64,000 nt of DNA from Halioglobus sp. (GTDB lineage: Bacteria; Pseudomonadota; Gammaproteobacteria; Pseudomonadales; Halieaceae): assembly GCA_002699145.1 (NCBI GenBank), contig PABK01000035.1, forward strand, positions 186,001 through 250,000, in the 5' to 3' direction. The notes below the pieces were generated by a model that saw only the letters and a list, made by a program, of their open reading frames with translations, had not been told where the DNA came from and made no database searches. This document shows positions 32,030 to 41,242 of the stretch, piece by piece. Position numbers and translations under genes: made by a program. The first letter of the stretch is position 1; each line of letters begins with the position of its first letter.

Positions 32030-33490
32030 CTATTTCAACAGCGAGCCGAGCACCCCGCGGAACAACTTGCGCCCCAGGCTGCTGCCGGCGGCGCGGGCCA
32101 TGCTCTTGAGAAAGGCCTCGCCGGCGCTCTCGCGCTTGCTCGAGCGCGTTTTCTTGCCGCCGGATTTTGCCTCGCGCCGGGCCAGCTCCGCCTCCTATTC
32201 CGCTTTCTGCCGCGCGGCGGTGCGCTCTGCCAGCACCTCGTGGGCGGAACGCGGGTCCAGCGGCTCGCCGTAGCGTTTCATGTTGGTGTCTTTTGCCATC
32301 ACCGCCTTGCGCTCGGCGACCGTGGCCTTGCCCATACGCGAGTGGGGCGGTCTCACCAGCACGCGTTCCACCGGCGCCGGCACACCCTTGTCCTGCAGGG
32401 TCGAGACCAGCGCCTCGCCGACGCCCATCTCGGTGATGGCGGTCACCGTGTCCACCGCGGGATTGCCGCGGAAGGACTCGGCGGCGACTTTCACCGCCTT
32501 GCGTTCTTTCGGCGTATAGGCGCGCAACGCGTGCTGTATGCGGTTGCCCAGCTGGCCCAGCACCGTGTCGGGTATATCCGCGGGGCTCTGTGAAATGAAG
32601 TAGACACCGACCCCCTTGGAGCGGATCAGGCGCACCACCTGCTCGATTTTTTCCAGCAGCGCCTTGGGGGAGTCCTTGAACAACAGGTGCGCCTCGTCGA
32701 AGAAGAACACCAGCACCGGCTGCTCCGGGTCGCCCAGCTCGGGCAGGTTCTCGAACAGCTCGGAGAGCAGCCACAGCAGGAAAGTGGAGTAGACCCTGGG
32801 ACTCATGATCAGCTGGTCCGCGGCGAGGATATTGATGATCCCGCGGCCGTTGCGGTCGGTGCGCATGAAGTCCTCGAGCCGCAGCGCCGGTTCGCCGAAG
32901 AACTTGCGTCCGCCCTCGCGCTCGATCATCAGCAGGCGGCGCAGGATGGCGTTGATCGACGCCTTCGACACACTGTAGCCGCTACCCAGTTCCTTGCCGT
33001 GCTCGCCCAGGTACTCCAGGGTCGAACGCAGGTCCTTCAGGTCGACCAGCAGCATGCCCTCGTTGTCCGCGAACTCGAACACCAGCATCAACACGCTCTC
33101 CTGGGTCTCGTTCAGGTCCAGCAGGCGCGACAGCAGCTGCGGTCCCATCTCGGAGATGGTCGAGCGCACCGGTGTGCCCTTCTTGCCGAACAGGTCCCAG
33201 AAGGCGACGGGATAGGCGCGCTGGCGGTAGCCCTGGATGCCGATGGCCTGCACGCGCTCGTCGACCTTGGGGTGGGGTTTGCCCGGCTGGCTCATGCCGG
33301 AGATGTCGCCTTTCACGTCGGCCAGGAATACCGGCACCCCCAGGTCCGAGAACCCCTCGGCCAGGCACTGCAGGGTCACCGTCTTGCCGGTGCCGGTGGC
33401 GCCGGCGACCAGGCCGTGGCGATTGGCGTAACGCGGATCGAGGAATACCTGCCCGCCGTCGGCGCCGCCGATAAGAATGCCGTCTTGCAT
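32030..33490 (-). pseudogene. HerA-like ATPase (DUF853) with in-frame amber codon near the C-terminus
   Basis: The first 431 codons encode a DUF853/HerA-type ATPase: Walker A is GATGTGKTVT, Walker B is LVFFFDEAHLLF, and AGDIR-like FISQSPADIPDTVLGQLGNR follows. At 32195-32197 a TAG stops the frame after RTAARQKAE, but the same frame then continues for 54 family-like codons (EAELARREAKSGGKK...LGRKLFRGVLGSLLK) to a TAG at 32030. The C-terminal LFRGVLGSL tail is what intact family members carry. So this is a nonsense mutation, suppressed codon or sequencing error. The protein lacking the tail keeps both ATP motifs and may still work. HerA-like proteins are DNA-pumping ATPases; the role of this bacterial branch is unclear. 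Confidence 0.8.
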
Positions 33491-33578
33491 GTCGTCTCCC
33501 GCTTTACTCTACATGACGCCCTGGAGGCGTTCCCCGACTATACTTGAACTTGTACGGTCAGGCATATGGGGAAGGCGC

Positions 33579-34478
33579 ATGCGTTGGAAGGGCGGTCGTC
33601 GCAGTGACAACATCGAGGACCGGCGCCGCGCCGGGGCGGCCATGGGCGGCGCCGCCGTGGCCCCGGTGGTACTGCGCCTGTTGCCCGCTCTGGTGCGCAG
33701 CAAGAGCGGGCGCCTGCTGCTGGTGGTCGGCGTCGCGCTGTTGCTCGGCGGGCGCCTGCTCGGTGTGGACATCCTTGCCCTGTTCGCCGCCGGCGGCGCC
33801 CCCGCCGTGCCGCCGGCGCAGCTCAGTGTGCGCGAGGAAGAACTGGCGGAATTCGTCGCGGTGGTGCTGGCGGACACCGAGGACACCTGGCACGACATCT
33901 TCGCCAGCCTGGGCAGGACCTACCGTGAACCCACCCTGGTGTTGTTTTCCGGCCGGGTCAGCTCCGCCTGCGGCCTGGCCAGCGCCGCGGTGGGCCCGTT
34001 CTACTGCCCCGCGGACCAGAAACTGTACATCGACCTGTCTTTTTTCGACGACCTGGCGCAACGCTACGGCGCTCCGGGTGATTTCGCCCAGGCCTACGTG
34101 ATCGCCCACGAGGTGGGACACCATGTGCAGACGCTACTGGGCATCAGCGCACACGTGCGTCGGGCACAGGCCGGCAAGGACCAGGCGGCGGCGAACGCGC
34201 TGTCGGTGCGCCAGGAACTGCAGGCCGACTGTTTCGCCGGACTGTGGGGGCACGCGGCCAACAGCCGGCGCCGGCTGCTCGATCCCGGGGACCTGGAGGA
34301 GGCCCTGGCGGCGGCGTCCGCCATTGGCGACGACCGCTTGCAGCGCCAGGCGGGCGGGCAGGTGGTGCCGGACAGCTTTACTCACGGCTCTTCAGCGCAG
34401 CGCGTGCGCTGGTTTTCCGCCGGCTTCGATGCGGGTGATATCGAGAACTGCGATACCTTGAGCGCGCCGGGCGTGTGA
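33579..34478 (+). CDS. Neutral zinc metallopeptidase (YpfJ family)
   Basis: A 299-residue protein: a basic cytoplasmic N-terminus (MRWKGGRRSDNIEDRR, the family hallmark), one membrane helix (LLLVVGVALLLGGRLLGVDIL), then a periplasmic zinc metallopeptidase domain with the HExxH motif in YVIAHEVGHHVQTLLG and a downstream ELQADCFAGLWGH carrying the third ligand. The family is also called KPN_02809 or DUF1247-related neutral zinc metallopeptidase; substrates are unknown. Start at 33579 fits the conserved N-terminus exactly. Divergent from the HerA-like gene. Confidence 0.9.
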   Translation: MRWKGGRRSDNIEDRRRAGAAMGGAAVAPVVLRLLPALVRSKSGRLLLVVGVALLLGGRLLGVDILALFAAGGAPAVPPAQLSVREEELAEFVAVVLADTEDTWHDIFASLGRTYREPTLVLFSGRVSSACGLASAAVGPFYCPADQKLYIDLSFFDDLAQRYGAPGDFAQAYVIAHEVGHHVQTLLGISAHVRRAQAGKDQAAANALSVRQELQADCFAGLWGHAANSRRRLLDPGDLEEALAAASAIGDDRLQRQAGGQVVPDSFTHGSSAQRVRWFSAGFDAGDIENCDTLSAPGV

Positions 34479-34488
34479 GCGGCGCGCT

Positions 34489-35184
34489 TCAGTCGTCGTC
34501 CGCTGCGCCGGCGCGCAGCGCCTCCCGGGCCTCTTCCAGCGTCGGCGGCAGCGCACAGTCGCGACAGGTGTCGCGCAGGGCCTGGTAGCAGCGCGCCGCG
34601 CCCGCGGCGTCACCCTGCTGCAGCAGGGCGAGGCAGGCGGCGACCAGCTCCCGGCGGCGCCCGGCGGCGCCGTCGCGCAGGGCCTCGGCGGCGATCCCCG
34701 CCTCCTGCATGGCGCCCAGGGCGGCAGCGGCCTCGCGCTCGTAGTATTCGCCCCTGGCCTGTGCTGCGGCCTTGCTCGCGGGCAGGCCCGGCGATGCCGC
34801 CTCGTCGGCGGCCGGCGCGGGCGCCGCGGGTTTGCCAGCGCTGAGCAAGGGCTCCTCCACTGAACGCTGCCACTCCGGCGATGCCGCCGCTGCCGTTGCC
34901 GGCTCCGCGCGCTGTGCGCTGCCCCCGCCCGCGGTTGCCTCGCGCTGCGGGGGAGAGTCGTATAGCGCCGGTTGCGGCGACCACTCAGGCGATTGCAGCG
35001 CCAGCAACACGGCGACGCCCGCCACGCCGGCGGTGGCCAGGCCGGCGGCCCAGCGCGAATGGTACCAGTGGCCTTTCTGCGGCGCGCGCTCGCGTGCGTA
35101 GGCGCGGATGCGCTCATCCAGCGCGCGCGGCGAGCGCGGTGCCGGCAGCGGCAGGTTCTGGTCCAGGTTGTCGCGTTCGCTCAT
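34489..35184 (-). CDS. Putative transmembrane anti-sigma factor
   Basis: A 231-residue protein with a short cytoplasmic N-terminus (~45 residues, including LDERIRAYARERAP), one membrane helix (WAAGLATAGVAGVAVLLAL) and a ~165-residue Ala-rich periplasmic part ending with conserved-looking CRDCALPPTLEEARE. Its start overlaps the stop of the ECF sigma gene by four bases (ATGA), a strong sign of coupled translation and a functional pair. No zinc-binding anti-sigma motif (HxxxCxxC) is seen, so the anti-sigma call rests on topology and position only. Confidence 0.6.
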   Translation of the reverse strand: MSERDNLDQNLPLPAPRSPRALDERIRAYARERAPQKGHWYHSRWAAGLATAGVAGVAVLLALQSPEWSPQPALYDSPPQREATAGGGSAQRAEPATAAAASPEWQRSVEEPLLSAGKPAAPAPAADEAASPGLPASKAAAQARGEYYEREAAAALGAMQEAGIAAEALRDGAAGRRRELVAACLALLQQGDAAGAARCYQALRDTCRDCALPPTLEEAREALRAGAADDD

Positions 35185-35717
35185 AACTCGTCTCCCAGCC
35201 GCTCGCGCAGCTGCCGGCGTGCGTAGCGCAGGCGGCTTTTCACCGTCTCGCGCTCCGCGCCGGTGATCGCGGCGATGTCGCCCAGGGAAAATCCCTGCTC
35301 CTGCAGCAGCAGGGCGTCGCGCTGCTCCCCGGGCAGTGCGGCGACCGCAGACATTACCGTCCGCTGTAGCTGCGTCGCGTCATCACCGGGGGCCACCGGT
35401 TCCGGCACCCCCTCCAGGTTGTCCATGCGGTTGTCGCGCCGCCGCCAGAAATCCACCAGGCGGTTGTGCGCAATGCGGTACAGCCAGGTACGAAAGCGCG
35501 CGTCGGGTTGGTAGCGGGCGGCCGCGTCGACGACTCCCTCCCAGGCTTCCTGTGCGAGTTCCTCGACGACGGCCTGGCGCGGGCAGCTGCGGTACAGGAA
35601 CGCGAACAGCCCGTCCTTGTGCCGCCGGTACAGGCTGTCGAAGGCGGCGACATCACCGCGCTGGTAGGCCAGCATGAGTGCCTCGTCGCTCTGCAGGCGA
35701 TGGATCAGCTGGCGCAT
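35181..35717 (-). CDS. ECF RNA polymerase sigma factor
   Basis: A 178-residue ECF sigma factor. Region 2 spans about residues 12-85 (MLAYQRGDVAAFDSLYRRHK, then ELAQEAWEGVVDAAARYQPD, then FRTWLYRIAHNRLVDFWRRR) and region 4 about 120-175 (LPGEQRDALLLQEQGFSLGDIAAITG, ERETVKSRLRYARRQLRERL). There is no region 1 or 3. It overlaps the putative anti-sigma gene and lies 24 bases downstream of a vWA lipoprotein gene on the same strand. Its promoter targets are unknown; autoregulation of the three-gene unit is likely. Confidence 0.93.
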   Translation of the reverse strand: MRQLIHRLQSDEALMLAYQRGDVAAFDSLYRRHKDGLFAFLYRSCPRQAVVEELAQEAWEGVVDAAARYQPDARFRTWLYRIAHNRLVDFWRRRDNRMDNLEGVPEPVAPGDDATQLQRTVMSAVAALPGEQRDALLLQEQGFSLGDIAAITGAERETVKSRLRYARRQLRERLGDEL

Positions 35718-35741
35718 CGCGGTCCCCGGCCGTTTGCTCCC

Positions 35742-37487
35742 TCAGGACCCTGAGGATAAGGATTGCGCCAGTTCTATCAAGTGCACCAGTTCGCTGCGAT
35801 AGCCGTGGGGATCGTCGCCACGCGCACCGCGGGCCAGGGCCAGGGCGTCGTCGTAGCTCCACTGGCCGGTGAAATCGCCGCCGCGCAGCAGCTGGCCGAA
35901 GCCCGCAACGCTGGCGGCGAAGCGCAGGTCGGTGGAACCCTCCCCGATATCACCGCGCAGGCTGTCGCGGCGCACCACCCGGGATATCAGCTGGCTGCGC
36001 TGCGCGCCGGGCTGCTTGTAGCGCAGCTTGACGTGGGCCAGTTCGCCGTTGTGTTGCGGGGCGGGAGCCGCGCGATCGCGGTCGCCGTAGCGCAGTTGGG
36101 GAATGCGTTCGCCACCGCTGCCCGCCAGCACGATTTCGTACAGCGCGGTGACCGTGTGCCCGGCGCCGATATCACCGGCGTCGACCTTGTCGTTGGTGAA
36201 ATCCTCGCGCGCCAGCAGGCGGTTCTCGTAACCGATCAGGCGGTATTCGCTGACCACCGCGGGGTTGAACTCGACCTGGATCTTCACGTCCGCGGCGATG
36301 GTCAGCAGCGTGGACTGCATCTCGTTGACCAGCACTTTCTGCGCTTCCCGAAGCGTGTCGATATAGGCCGCGTTGCCGTTGCCCACGTCGGCGATCTGCT
36401 CCATCAACGCGTAGTTGTAGTTGCCGGCGCCAAAGCCCAGCGTGGTCAGCGCGATGCCGCTGTCGCGCTGGCGCTGCACCAGGTCCTTGAGCGCCTCGAT
36501 GTTTACCGTGCCGACGTTCATGTCGCCGTCCGAGGCGATGATCACGCGGTTGATACCGCCCTCTATCCGGTGCTGCTGCGCCAGCGCGTAGGCGAGTTTG
36601 ATACCGGCGCTGCCGTGGGTGCTGCCGCCGGCCTCCAGGCCGTCGATGGCGGCGAGTATCTTCGCCTTCTGGTTACCCGGCGTGCTTTCCAGCACCGTGC
36701 CGGCGGCGCCGGCGTACACGGCCAGCGCGATGCGGTCGTCCGCGTTCATCGAGTTGACCAGCAGGCGCAGTGACTTTTTCACCAGGCCCAGTTTGTTCGG
36801 CGCGCGCATGCTGCCTGAGACATCCACCAGGAACACCAGGTTGGCCGCGGGCCGTTCCTCCAGTTGCGGCTCGAAACCCTTCAGGCCCACCTGCAGCAAC
36901 TGGTGGCTGTCGCTCCAGGGCGCCGGCGCCAGTTCCGTGTGGATACTGAAGGGCTGTTCCACGCTCGCCGGCGGCGTGTAGTCGTAACTGAAGTAGTTGA
37001 TCATTTCCTCCAGGCGCACCGCGTCGGAGGGCGGCAGCCGGCCCTCGGCCGCCAGCATGCGCCGCACATTGGCGTAGCCGGCGGTGTCCACGTCGATGCT
37101 GAAGGTGGACACGGGCTCCTGCGCCACCTGTTTGACGCCGTTGTCGGGGTAGTCGATATAGTGTTCGCGGTCTACCGGGGCCTGCGCCCGGCCCGGCGCG
37201 TAATCGGCCGTGTACTTCGCCGACAGCGCCGCCTGTTCCAGCGACGGGACGGGCGTGGCCTGTGCCGCTCGGGGGACAACCTTGTGCCAGGTCCTGTCGA
37301 TGTCGGGTTCGGGCGCGGGCAGCGGGCGGGGGCTGCCGCCCGCAATCGCCTCGTCGACGACGGTGACCGGCTGCTCACGGGGTCCGTTTTCATTCTGCGC
37401 CGGGGTGGCGCGGTCGCGCTGGTCCACGCAGGCGCCCGCCAGGGCCAGTACCAGGGTAATGCTCACTACGCGTGTGGGATGTTGCAT
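35742..37487 (-). CDS. Lipoprotein with von Willebrand factor A domain (YfbK-like)
   Basis: A 581-residue protein with lipoprotein signal (VVSITLVLALAGAC, lipobox LAGAC). Residues ~100-170 contain the family N-terminal block FSIDVDTAGYANVRRML and MINYFSYDYTPP; residues ~215-390 are a vWA domain with an intact metal site (VFLVDVSGSMRAPNK, DxSxS, and IIASDGDMNVG). The C-terminal ~180 residues correspond to DUF3520. Such proteins sit in the cell envelope and are often encoded with ECF sigma factors, as here (24 bases). A very strong AAGGAGGT ribosome site precedes the ATG. Function is unknown; a signal-receiving or adhesion role is guesswork. Confidence 0.9.
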   Translation of the reverse strand: MQHPTRVVSITLVLALAGACVDQRDRATPAQNENGPREQPVTVVDEAIAGGSPRPLPAPEPDIDRTWHKVVPRAAQATPVPSLEQAALSAKYTADYAPGRAQAPVDREHYIDYPDNGVKQVAQEPVSTFSIDVDTAGYANVRRMLAAEGRLPPSDAVRLEEMINYFSYDYTPPASVEQPFSIHTELAPAPWSDSHQLLQVGLKGFEPQLEERPAANLVFLVDVSGSMRAPNKLGLVKKSLRLLVNSMNADDRIALAVYAGAAGTVLESTPGNQKAKILAAIDGLEAGGSTHGSAGIKLAYALAQQHRIEGGINRVIIASDGDMNVGTVNIEALKDLVQRQRDSGIALTTLGFGAGNYNYALMEQIADVGNGNAAYIDTLREAQKVLVNEMQSTLLTIAADVKIQVEFNPAVVSEYRLIGYENRLLAREDFTNDKVDAGDIGAGHTVTALYEIVLAGSGGERIPQLRYGDRDRAAPAPQHNGELAHVKLRYKQPGAQRSQLISRVVRRDSLRGDIGEGSTDLRFAASVAGFGQLLRGGDFTGQWSYDDALALARGARGDDPHGYRSELVHLIELAQSLSSGS

Positions 37488-37669
37488 CTGGACCTCCTTC
37501 CAGTGGTGTTCACGCTGTTAATCGCGCCAGTGGCGGAAAGGGGGTTAAGCGGCGGGAACTTTTTTTCACGGCCTGTCGCGTTTTCAATCGCATCGAAAAG
37601 GTGACAGATGGCGCCCCGTGGCGGGAATCGCGACCATGCTCGTGAACACACCGGGAAGGGAGACGCGAC

Positions 37670-37888
37670 ATGGGCACGGCAAGGGCACTGGAGTACCACA
37701 TCGTGCAGCAACTACTGCGGCGCAGGGCCGCGCAGGAGGTGACGCCCCCGTCACCGGTGGCGGAGCGCCTCATCGCCATCCTGGCGGCCACGGCGGGGGT
37801 TTTTCTCCTCGGCAGCCTGCTGCAGGAACTGCTGTGGGTGTTGCTGGCGGCGGGGACCGTGCTCACGCTGGGTACACGAAGTCGCTAA
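37670..37888 (+). CDS. Small membrane protein of unknown function
   Basis: A 72-residue protein with a soluble N-terminal ~28 residues (ALEYHIVQQLLRRRAAQEV) and two closely spaced hydrophobic segments (RLIAILAATAGVFLLGSLL and ELLWVLLAAGTVLTLG). GGGAAGGGAG sits at ribosome-site distance from the ATG. I do not recognise it. It is divergent from the vWA lipoprotein gene and 130 bases upstream of the permease gene. Confidence 0.55.
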   Translation: MGTARALEYHIVQQLLRRRAAQEVTPPSPVAERLIAILAATAGVFLLGSLLQELLWVLLAAGTVLTLGTRSR

Positions 37889-38018
37889 AAGCAATGGTCA
37901 TTAAATCAATGGCCTGGGTGTGAAGCATGCGGCAGGTTTCCAGCCTGCCCGCAGCACTTGGGAAGGCGCGGCCAGTGGGTTAGCATGCTCGCGGTGCTCT
38001 CCCCGCCAAGGCCCGCCC

Positions 38019-38726
38019 ATGGAGTCCGCCGTACTCACGCTTTCCCTGCCCCAGCTGTCCCTGGCCCTGCTGCCGGTGGCGCTCACCCTGGTGATCCTGT
38101 TGCGCTGGTCCTTTGCGGTCGGCAACGTGCTCTATGCCCTGGGGCGCATGCTGGTGCAACTGTTGCTGATCGGCTACGTGCTGGCGTGGATTTTCGGCGC
38201 CGGCAGCGGCTGGCTGATCCTGCTGGTGCTGGCCATCATGCTGCTGGCCTCCGCCTGGATCGCCCTGGGCACGGTGCCGGAGCGCCGGGTAAAGCTGCTG
38301 GGTGTGGCCCTTGTGTCTATCCTCTGTGGCGGCGGGGTGACCCTGGCGCTGGTAACCCAGGTGGTGTTGCAACTGGAGCCGTGGTACCTGCCGCGCTACA
38401 TGGTGCCACTGGCGGGCATGGTGTTCGCCAACGCCATGACCTCGGTCAGCCTCGCGGTGGAGCGCCTGTTCGCCGAAATGGCCCACGCGCGCGACTGGGA
38501 GGTGGCGCGGCTGGCGGCCTACCAGGCGGCGATGATCCCGGTGATCAACGCGTTGCTGGCGGTCGGCCTGGTGTCCCTGCCGGGCATGATGACCGGGCAG
38601 ATACTCTCGGGCGTGTCGCCGCTGGTGGCGGCGCGCTACCAGATCATGGTGATGTGCATGATTTTCGCCTCGGCCGGTATTTCCACCGCGCTGTTTCTCG
38701 CACTGTGTAAAAAGCACGTCAGCTAG
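38019..38726 (+). CDS. ABC transporter permease, FetB/YbbM (UPF0014) family
   Basis: A 235-residue membrane protein of the UPF0014 family, length and motifs complete: LGRMLVQLLLIGYVLAWIF, YLPRYMVPLAGMVFANAMTS and SLPGMMTGQILSGVSPLVAARYQI. In E. coli the homologue FetB works with ATPase FetA in iron export and oxidative-stress resistance. No ATPase gene is next to it here, so the partner must be encoded elsewhere or the gene is an orphan. Start at 38019 gives the usual N-terminus. A block of palindromic repeats follows it. Confidence 0.87.
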   Translation: MESAVLTLSLPQLSLALLPVALTLVILLRWSFAVGNVLYALGRMLVQLLLIGYVLAWIFGAGSGWLILLVLAIMLLASAWIALGTVPERRVKLLGVALVSILCGGGVTLALVTQVVLQLEPWYLPRYMVPLAGMVFANAMTSVSLAVERLFAEMAHARDWEVARLAAYQAAMIPVINALLAVGLVSLPGMMTGQILSGVSPLVAARYQIMVMCMIFASAGISTALFLALCKKHVS

Positions 38727-38751
38727 TGCGCATGCAGAAGCTCCCTCTAAC

Positions 38752-39007
38752 GTCATCCCCGCGCAAGCGGGGATCCAGTCCACCCCCCGGCCAGGGCTCT
38801 GCGTTGCACCCCCGTCATCCCCGCACAAGCGGGGATCCAGTAAGTTCCCGAGTTTTCTAGATCCCCGCTTGCGCGAGGATGACGTTGCGCGGGGATCCAG
38901 TCCACCCCCCCCGGCCAGGGTTCTGCGTTGTACCCCGGTCATCCCCGCGTAAGCGGGGATCCAGTAAGTTGCCGAATTTTCTGGATTCCCGCTTGCGCGG
39001 GAATGAC
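38752..39007. repeat. Duplicated block of palindromic intergenic repeats
   Basis: The 407-base gap between the permease and nfeD genes is filled by copies of a ~26-base palindrome with core GTCATCCCCGC-AAGCGGGGAT, in both orientations. The copies form two tandem units of ~122 bases, each holding a CCAGTCCACCCCCCGGCCAG segment, a direct palindrome, an AGTAAGTT-CCGA-TTTTCT segment and an inverted palindrome. Units differ by scattered substitutions. A degenerate third start (GGAGTGCGGGAACGACGG) follows to ~39050. Such REP-like elements are widespread in proteobacteria and have no coding capacity. Confidence 0.9.
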
Positions 39008-39133
39008 GGCTGGAGTGCGGGAACGACGGCGGGGGTGCGGGAGTCACGACTACTGAAGTCTTCGAGTTACCGCACCCACACGAGCTGGACATTCGTACAC
39101 CCGGGTCGCCTATACTGGGAGTGGAGGTGACTG

Positions 39134-40471
39134 ATGCGCTACAAGTTCGCGGTCCTGTGTTTGCTGCTGCTGGCCGGCCTGGCGGCGCCGTCGGCGAGCG
39201 CCGCAGACGCCTGGCTGATAGAGATCGACGGTCCCATCGGGCCGGCGATCGCCGACCACATGGTGCGCGGCCTGGAGCAGGCGCAGGCGGCCGGTGCGGT
39301 GTTGGTCATCCTGCGCATCGATACGCCGGGTGGCCTGGACACCGCGATGCGGGAGATGATCAAGGCGATGCTTGCCGCGGAGGTTCCACTGGTGGCACAC
39401 GTCGCCCCGGGTGGCGCCCGGGCGGCCAGCGCCGGCACCTACCTGCTGTACGCGTCGCACGTCGCCGCCATGGCCCCGGGCACCAACCTCGGCGCGGCCA
39501 CGCCGGTGCAGATCGCCTCGCCCGGCATGCCGCAGATTCCCGCGGAGGACAAGCCGGAGGAGGAAGAGGCGGCGCCGCAGGCGGGCAGCGCCATGGAAAA
39601 GAAACTGGTCAACGACGCGGTGGCCTACATCCAGAGCCTGGCCCAGCTGCGCGGCCGCAATGCGCAGTGGGCGGAGCGCGCGGTGCGCGAGGGCGCCAGC
39701 CTGTCCGCCGAGGACGCGCTGGCCGCCGGTGTGATCGAGATCATTGCCCTGGACAGCGCCGAACTGCTGCGCGCCCTCGATGGCCGCGAGGTACTGGTCG
39801 GCGCAACCCGGCACACCCTGCAGACACGTGACCTGGGCATTTACACGCACCCGGTGGACTGGCGCAGCGAATTTCTCGCGGTGATCACCAACCCCAACGT
39901 CGCCTATATCCTGATGCTGGTCGGTATCTACGGCCTGCTGCTGGAGTTCTACAATCCCGGTGTCGGCCTGCCCGGCGTGACCGGTGCCATCTGCCTGCTG
40001 CTCGCGTTGTACGCGTTCCAGGCGCTGCCGGTCAGTTACGCCGGAGTGGCGTTGATTCTGCTCGGCATTGCCCTGATGACGGCGGAGGCCTTCGCACCCA
40101 GTTTCGGTGTGCTCGGCCTGGGCGGTGTCGGCGCCTTTGTGTTTGGCTCCATCATGCTCATGGACACCGAAATGCCCGCCTACCAGGTGGCCTTGCCGAT
40201 GATCCTGGCGGTGGCGGTGTTTTCCGCGGGACTGCTGGTCTTCGTCATGGGCATGCTGGTGCGCGCCAGGCGGCAGGTGGTGGTCAGCGGCCTGGAACAA
40301 CTGCGCGGCGCCGTCGCCACTGTCGAGAGCATTGACGGCGGACATGCCAGGGTGCGGTTGGAAGGCGAGCTGTGGAGCGTGCGCTGCGACGAGCCGCTGG
40401 CGGCGAACGACCGCGTGACGGTCGACGCGGTCGACGGCGTCACGCTGCGCGTACACAAGACTGAGCGATGA
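39134..40471 (+). CDS. NfeD-family membrane serine protease (NfeD1b type)
   Basis: A 445-residue protein with signal peptide (LCLLLLAGLAAPSASA), a ClpP/SppA-like serine protease domain (residues ~25-235) and four or five membrane helices followed by the C-terminal NfeD OB-fold (~380-445). In the protease domain RIDTPGGLDTAMREMI and GARAASAGTYLLYASHVAAM are seen; the Ser of AASAG is the nucleophile and the Lys in MEKKLVNDAVAYI the likely base. The gene directly precedes slipin by 24 bases; NfeD and stomatin-like proteins form a membrane proteolysis pair in many prokaryotes. Confidence 0.92.
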   Translation: MRYKFAVLCLLLLAGLAAPSASAADAWLIEIDGPIGPAIADHMVRGLEQAQAAGAVLVILRIDTPGGLDTAMREMIKAMLAAEVPLVAHVAPGGARAASAGTYLLYASHVAAMAPGTNLGAATPVQIASPGMPQIPAEDKPEEEEAAPQAGSAMEKKLVNDAVAYIQSLAQLRGRNAQWAERAVREGASLSAEDALAAGVIEIIALDSAELLRALDGREVLVGATRHTLQTRDLGIYTHPVDWRSEFLAVITNPNVAYILMLVGIYGLLLEFYNPGVGLPGVTGAICLLLALYAFQALPVSYAGVALILLGIALMTAEAFAPSFGVLGLGGVGAFVFGSIMLMDTEMPAYQVALPMILAVAVFSAGLLVFVMGMLVRARRQVVVSGLEQLRGAVATVESIDGGHARVRLEGELWSVRCDEPLAANDRVTVDAVDGVTLRVHKTER

Positions 40472-40495
40472 TTGTCGATTGCGGGAGGCAGATCC

Positions 40496-41242
40496 ATGTT
40501 TGAGTTCGAAATGTTCGGCGGGGTGATACTGTTTTTATTCGTCGCCCTGGCGTTTTCCATGTTCAAGGTGCTGCGCGAGTATGAGCGCGGCGTGATCTTC
40601 ATGCTCGGGCGCTTTTACAAGGTCAAGGGCCCGGGCCTGATTATCGTCATCCCGGTGCTGCAACAGATGGTGCGGGTGGACCTGCGCACGGTGGTGATGG
40701 ATGTGCCCACGCAGGATGTCATCTCGCGCGACAACGTCTCGGTGCAGGTCAACGCGGTCATCTACTTCCGCGTACTGGACCCGGAGCGCGCCATCATCCA
40801 GGTGGAGAATTTCCTCGAGGCGACCAGCCAGTTGTCGCAGACCACGCTGCGCTCGGTGCTCGGCCAGCACGAACTGGACGATATGCTGGCCGAACGCGAC
40901 AAGCTCAACGCGGACGTACAGGAAATTCTCGACAAGCAGACCGCGGCCTGGGGCATCAAGGTCGCCAACGTGGAAATCAAGCACGTGGACCTCAACGAGA
41001 CCATGATCCGGGCTATTGCCAAGCAGGCAGAGGCGGAACGCGAACGCCGCGCCAAGGTGATTCACGCCATGGGTGAAGCCGAGGCGGCGGAAAAACTCGC
41101 GGAGGCGGCGCATGTGCTGGCCGGGCAGGACCAGGCCATCCAGCTGCGCTACCTGCAGACCCTGGTGGAGGTCGCCGGCGACAAGAGTTCCACGCTGGTA
41201 TTCCCGGTGCCGGTGGACCTGATCAAGAAATTGAGTTCCTGA
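40496..41242 (+). CDS. Slipin (stomatin/SPFH family membrane protein)
   Basis: A 248-residue stomatin-like protein: one N-terminal membrane helix ([20 protein letters not shown]), then the SPFH domain with [40 protein letters not shown], and the oligomer region [10 protein letters not shown]-like [20 protein letters not shown] and [12 protein letters not shown]. Stop abuts the stop of the convergent DUF1232 gene with no gap. It pairs with the NfeD protease encoded just upstream. ATG at 40496 has GGGAGG nine bases upstream; a TTG 24 bases earlier is less likely. Confidence 0.95.
   Translation: MFEFEMFGGVILFLFVALAFSMFKVLREYERGVIFMLGRFYKVKGPGLIIVIPVLQQMVRVDLRTVVMDVPTQDVISRDNVSVQVNAVIYFRVLDPERAIIQVENFLEATSQLSQTTLRSVLGQHELDDMLAERDKLNADVQEILDKQTAAWGIKVANVEIKHVDLNETMIRAIAKQAEAERERRAKVIHAMGEAEAAEKLAEAAHVLAGQDQAIQLRYLQTLVEVAGDKSSTLVFPVPVDLIKKLSS

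Noticed and set aside
38752-39007. CRISPR-like look of the repeated GTCATCCCCGC palindromes
   Set aside because: Copies alternate in orientation, spacing is irregular within the unit, the spacers themselves repeat, and no cas gene is near. They are REP-type elements.
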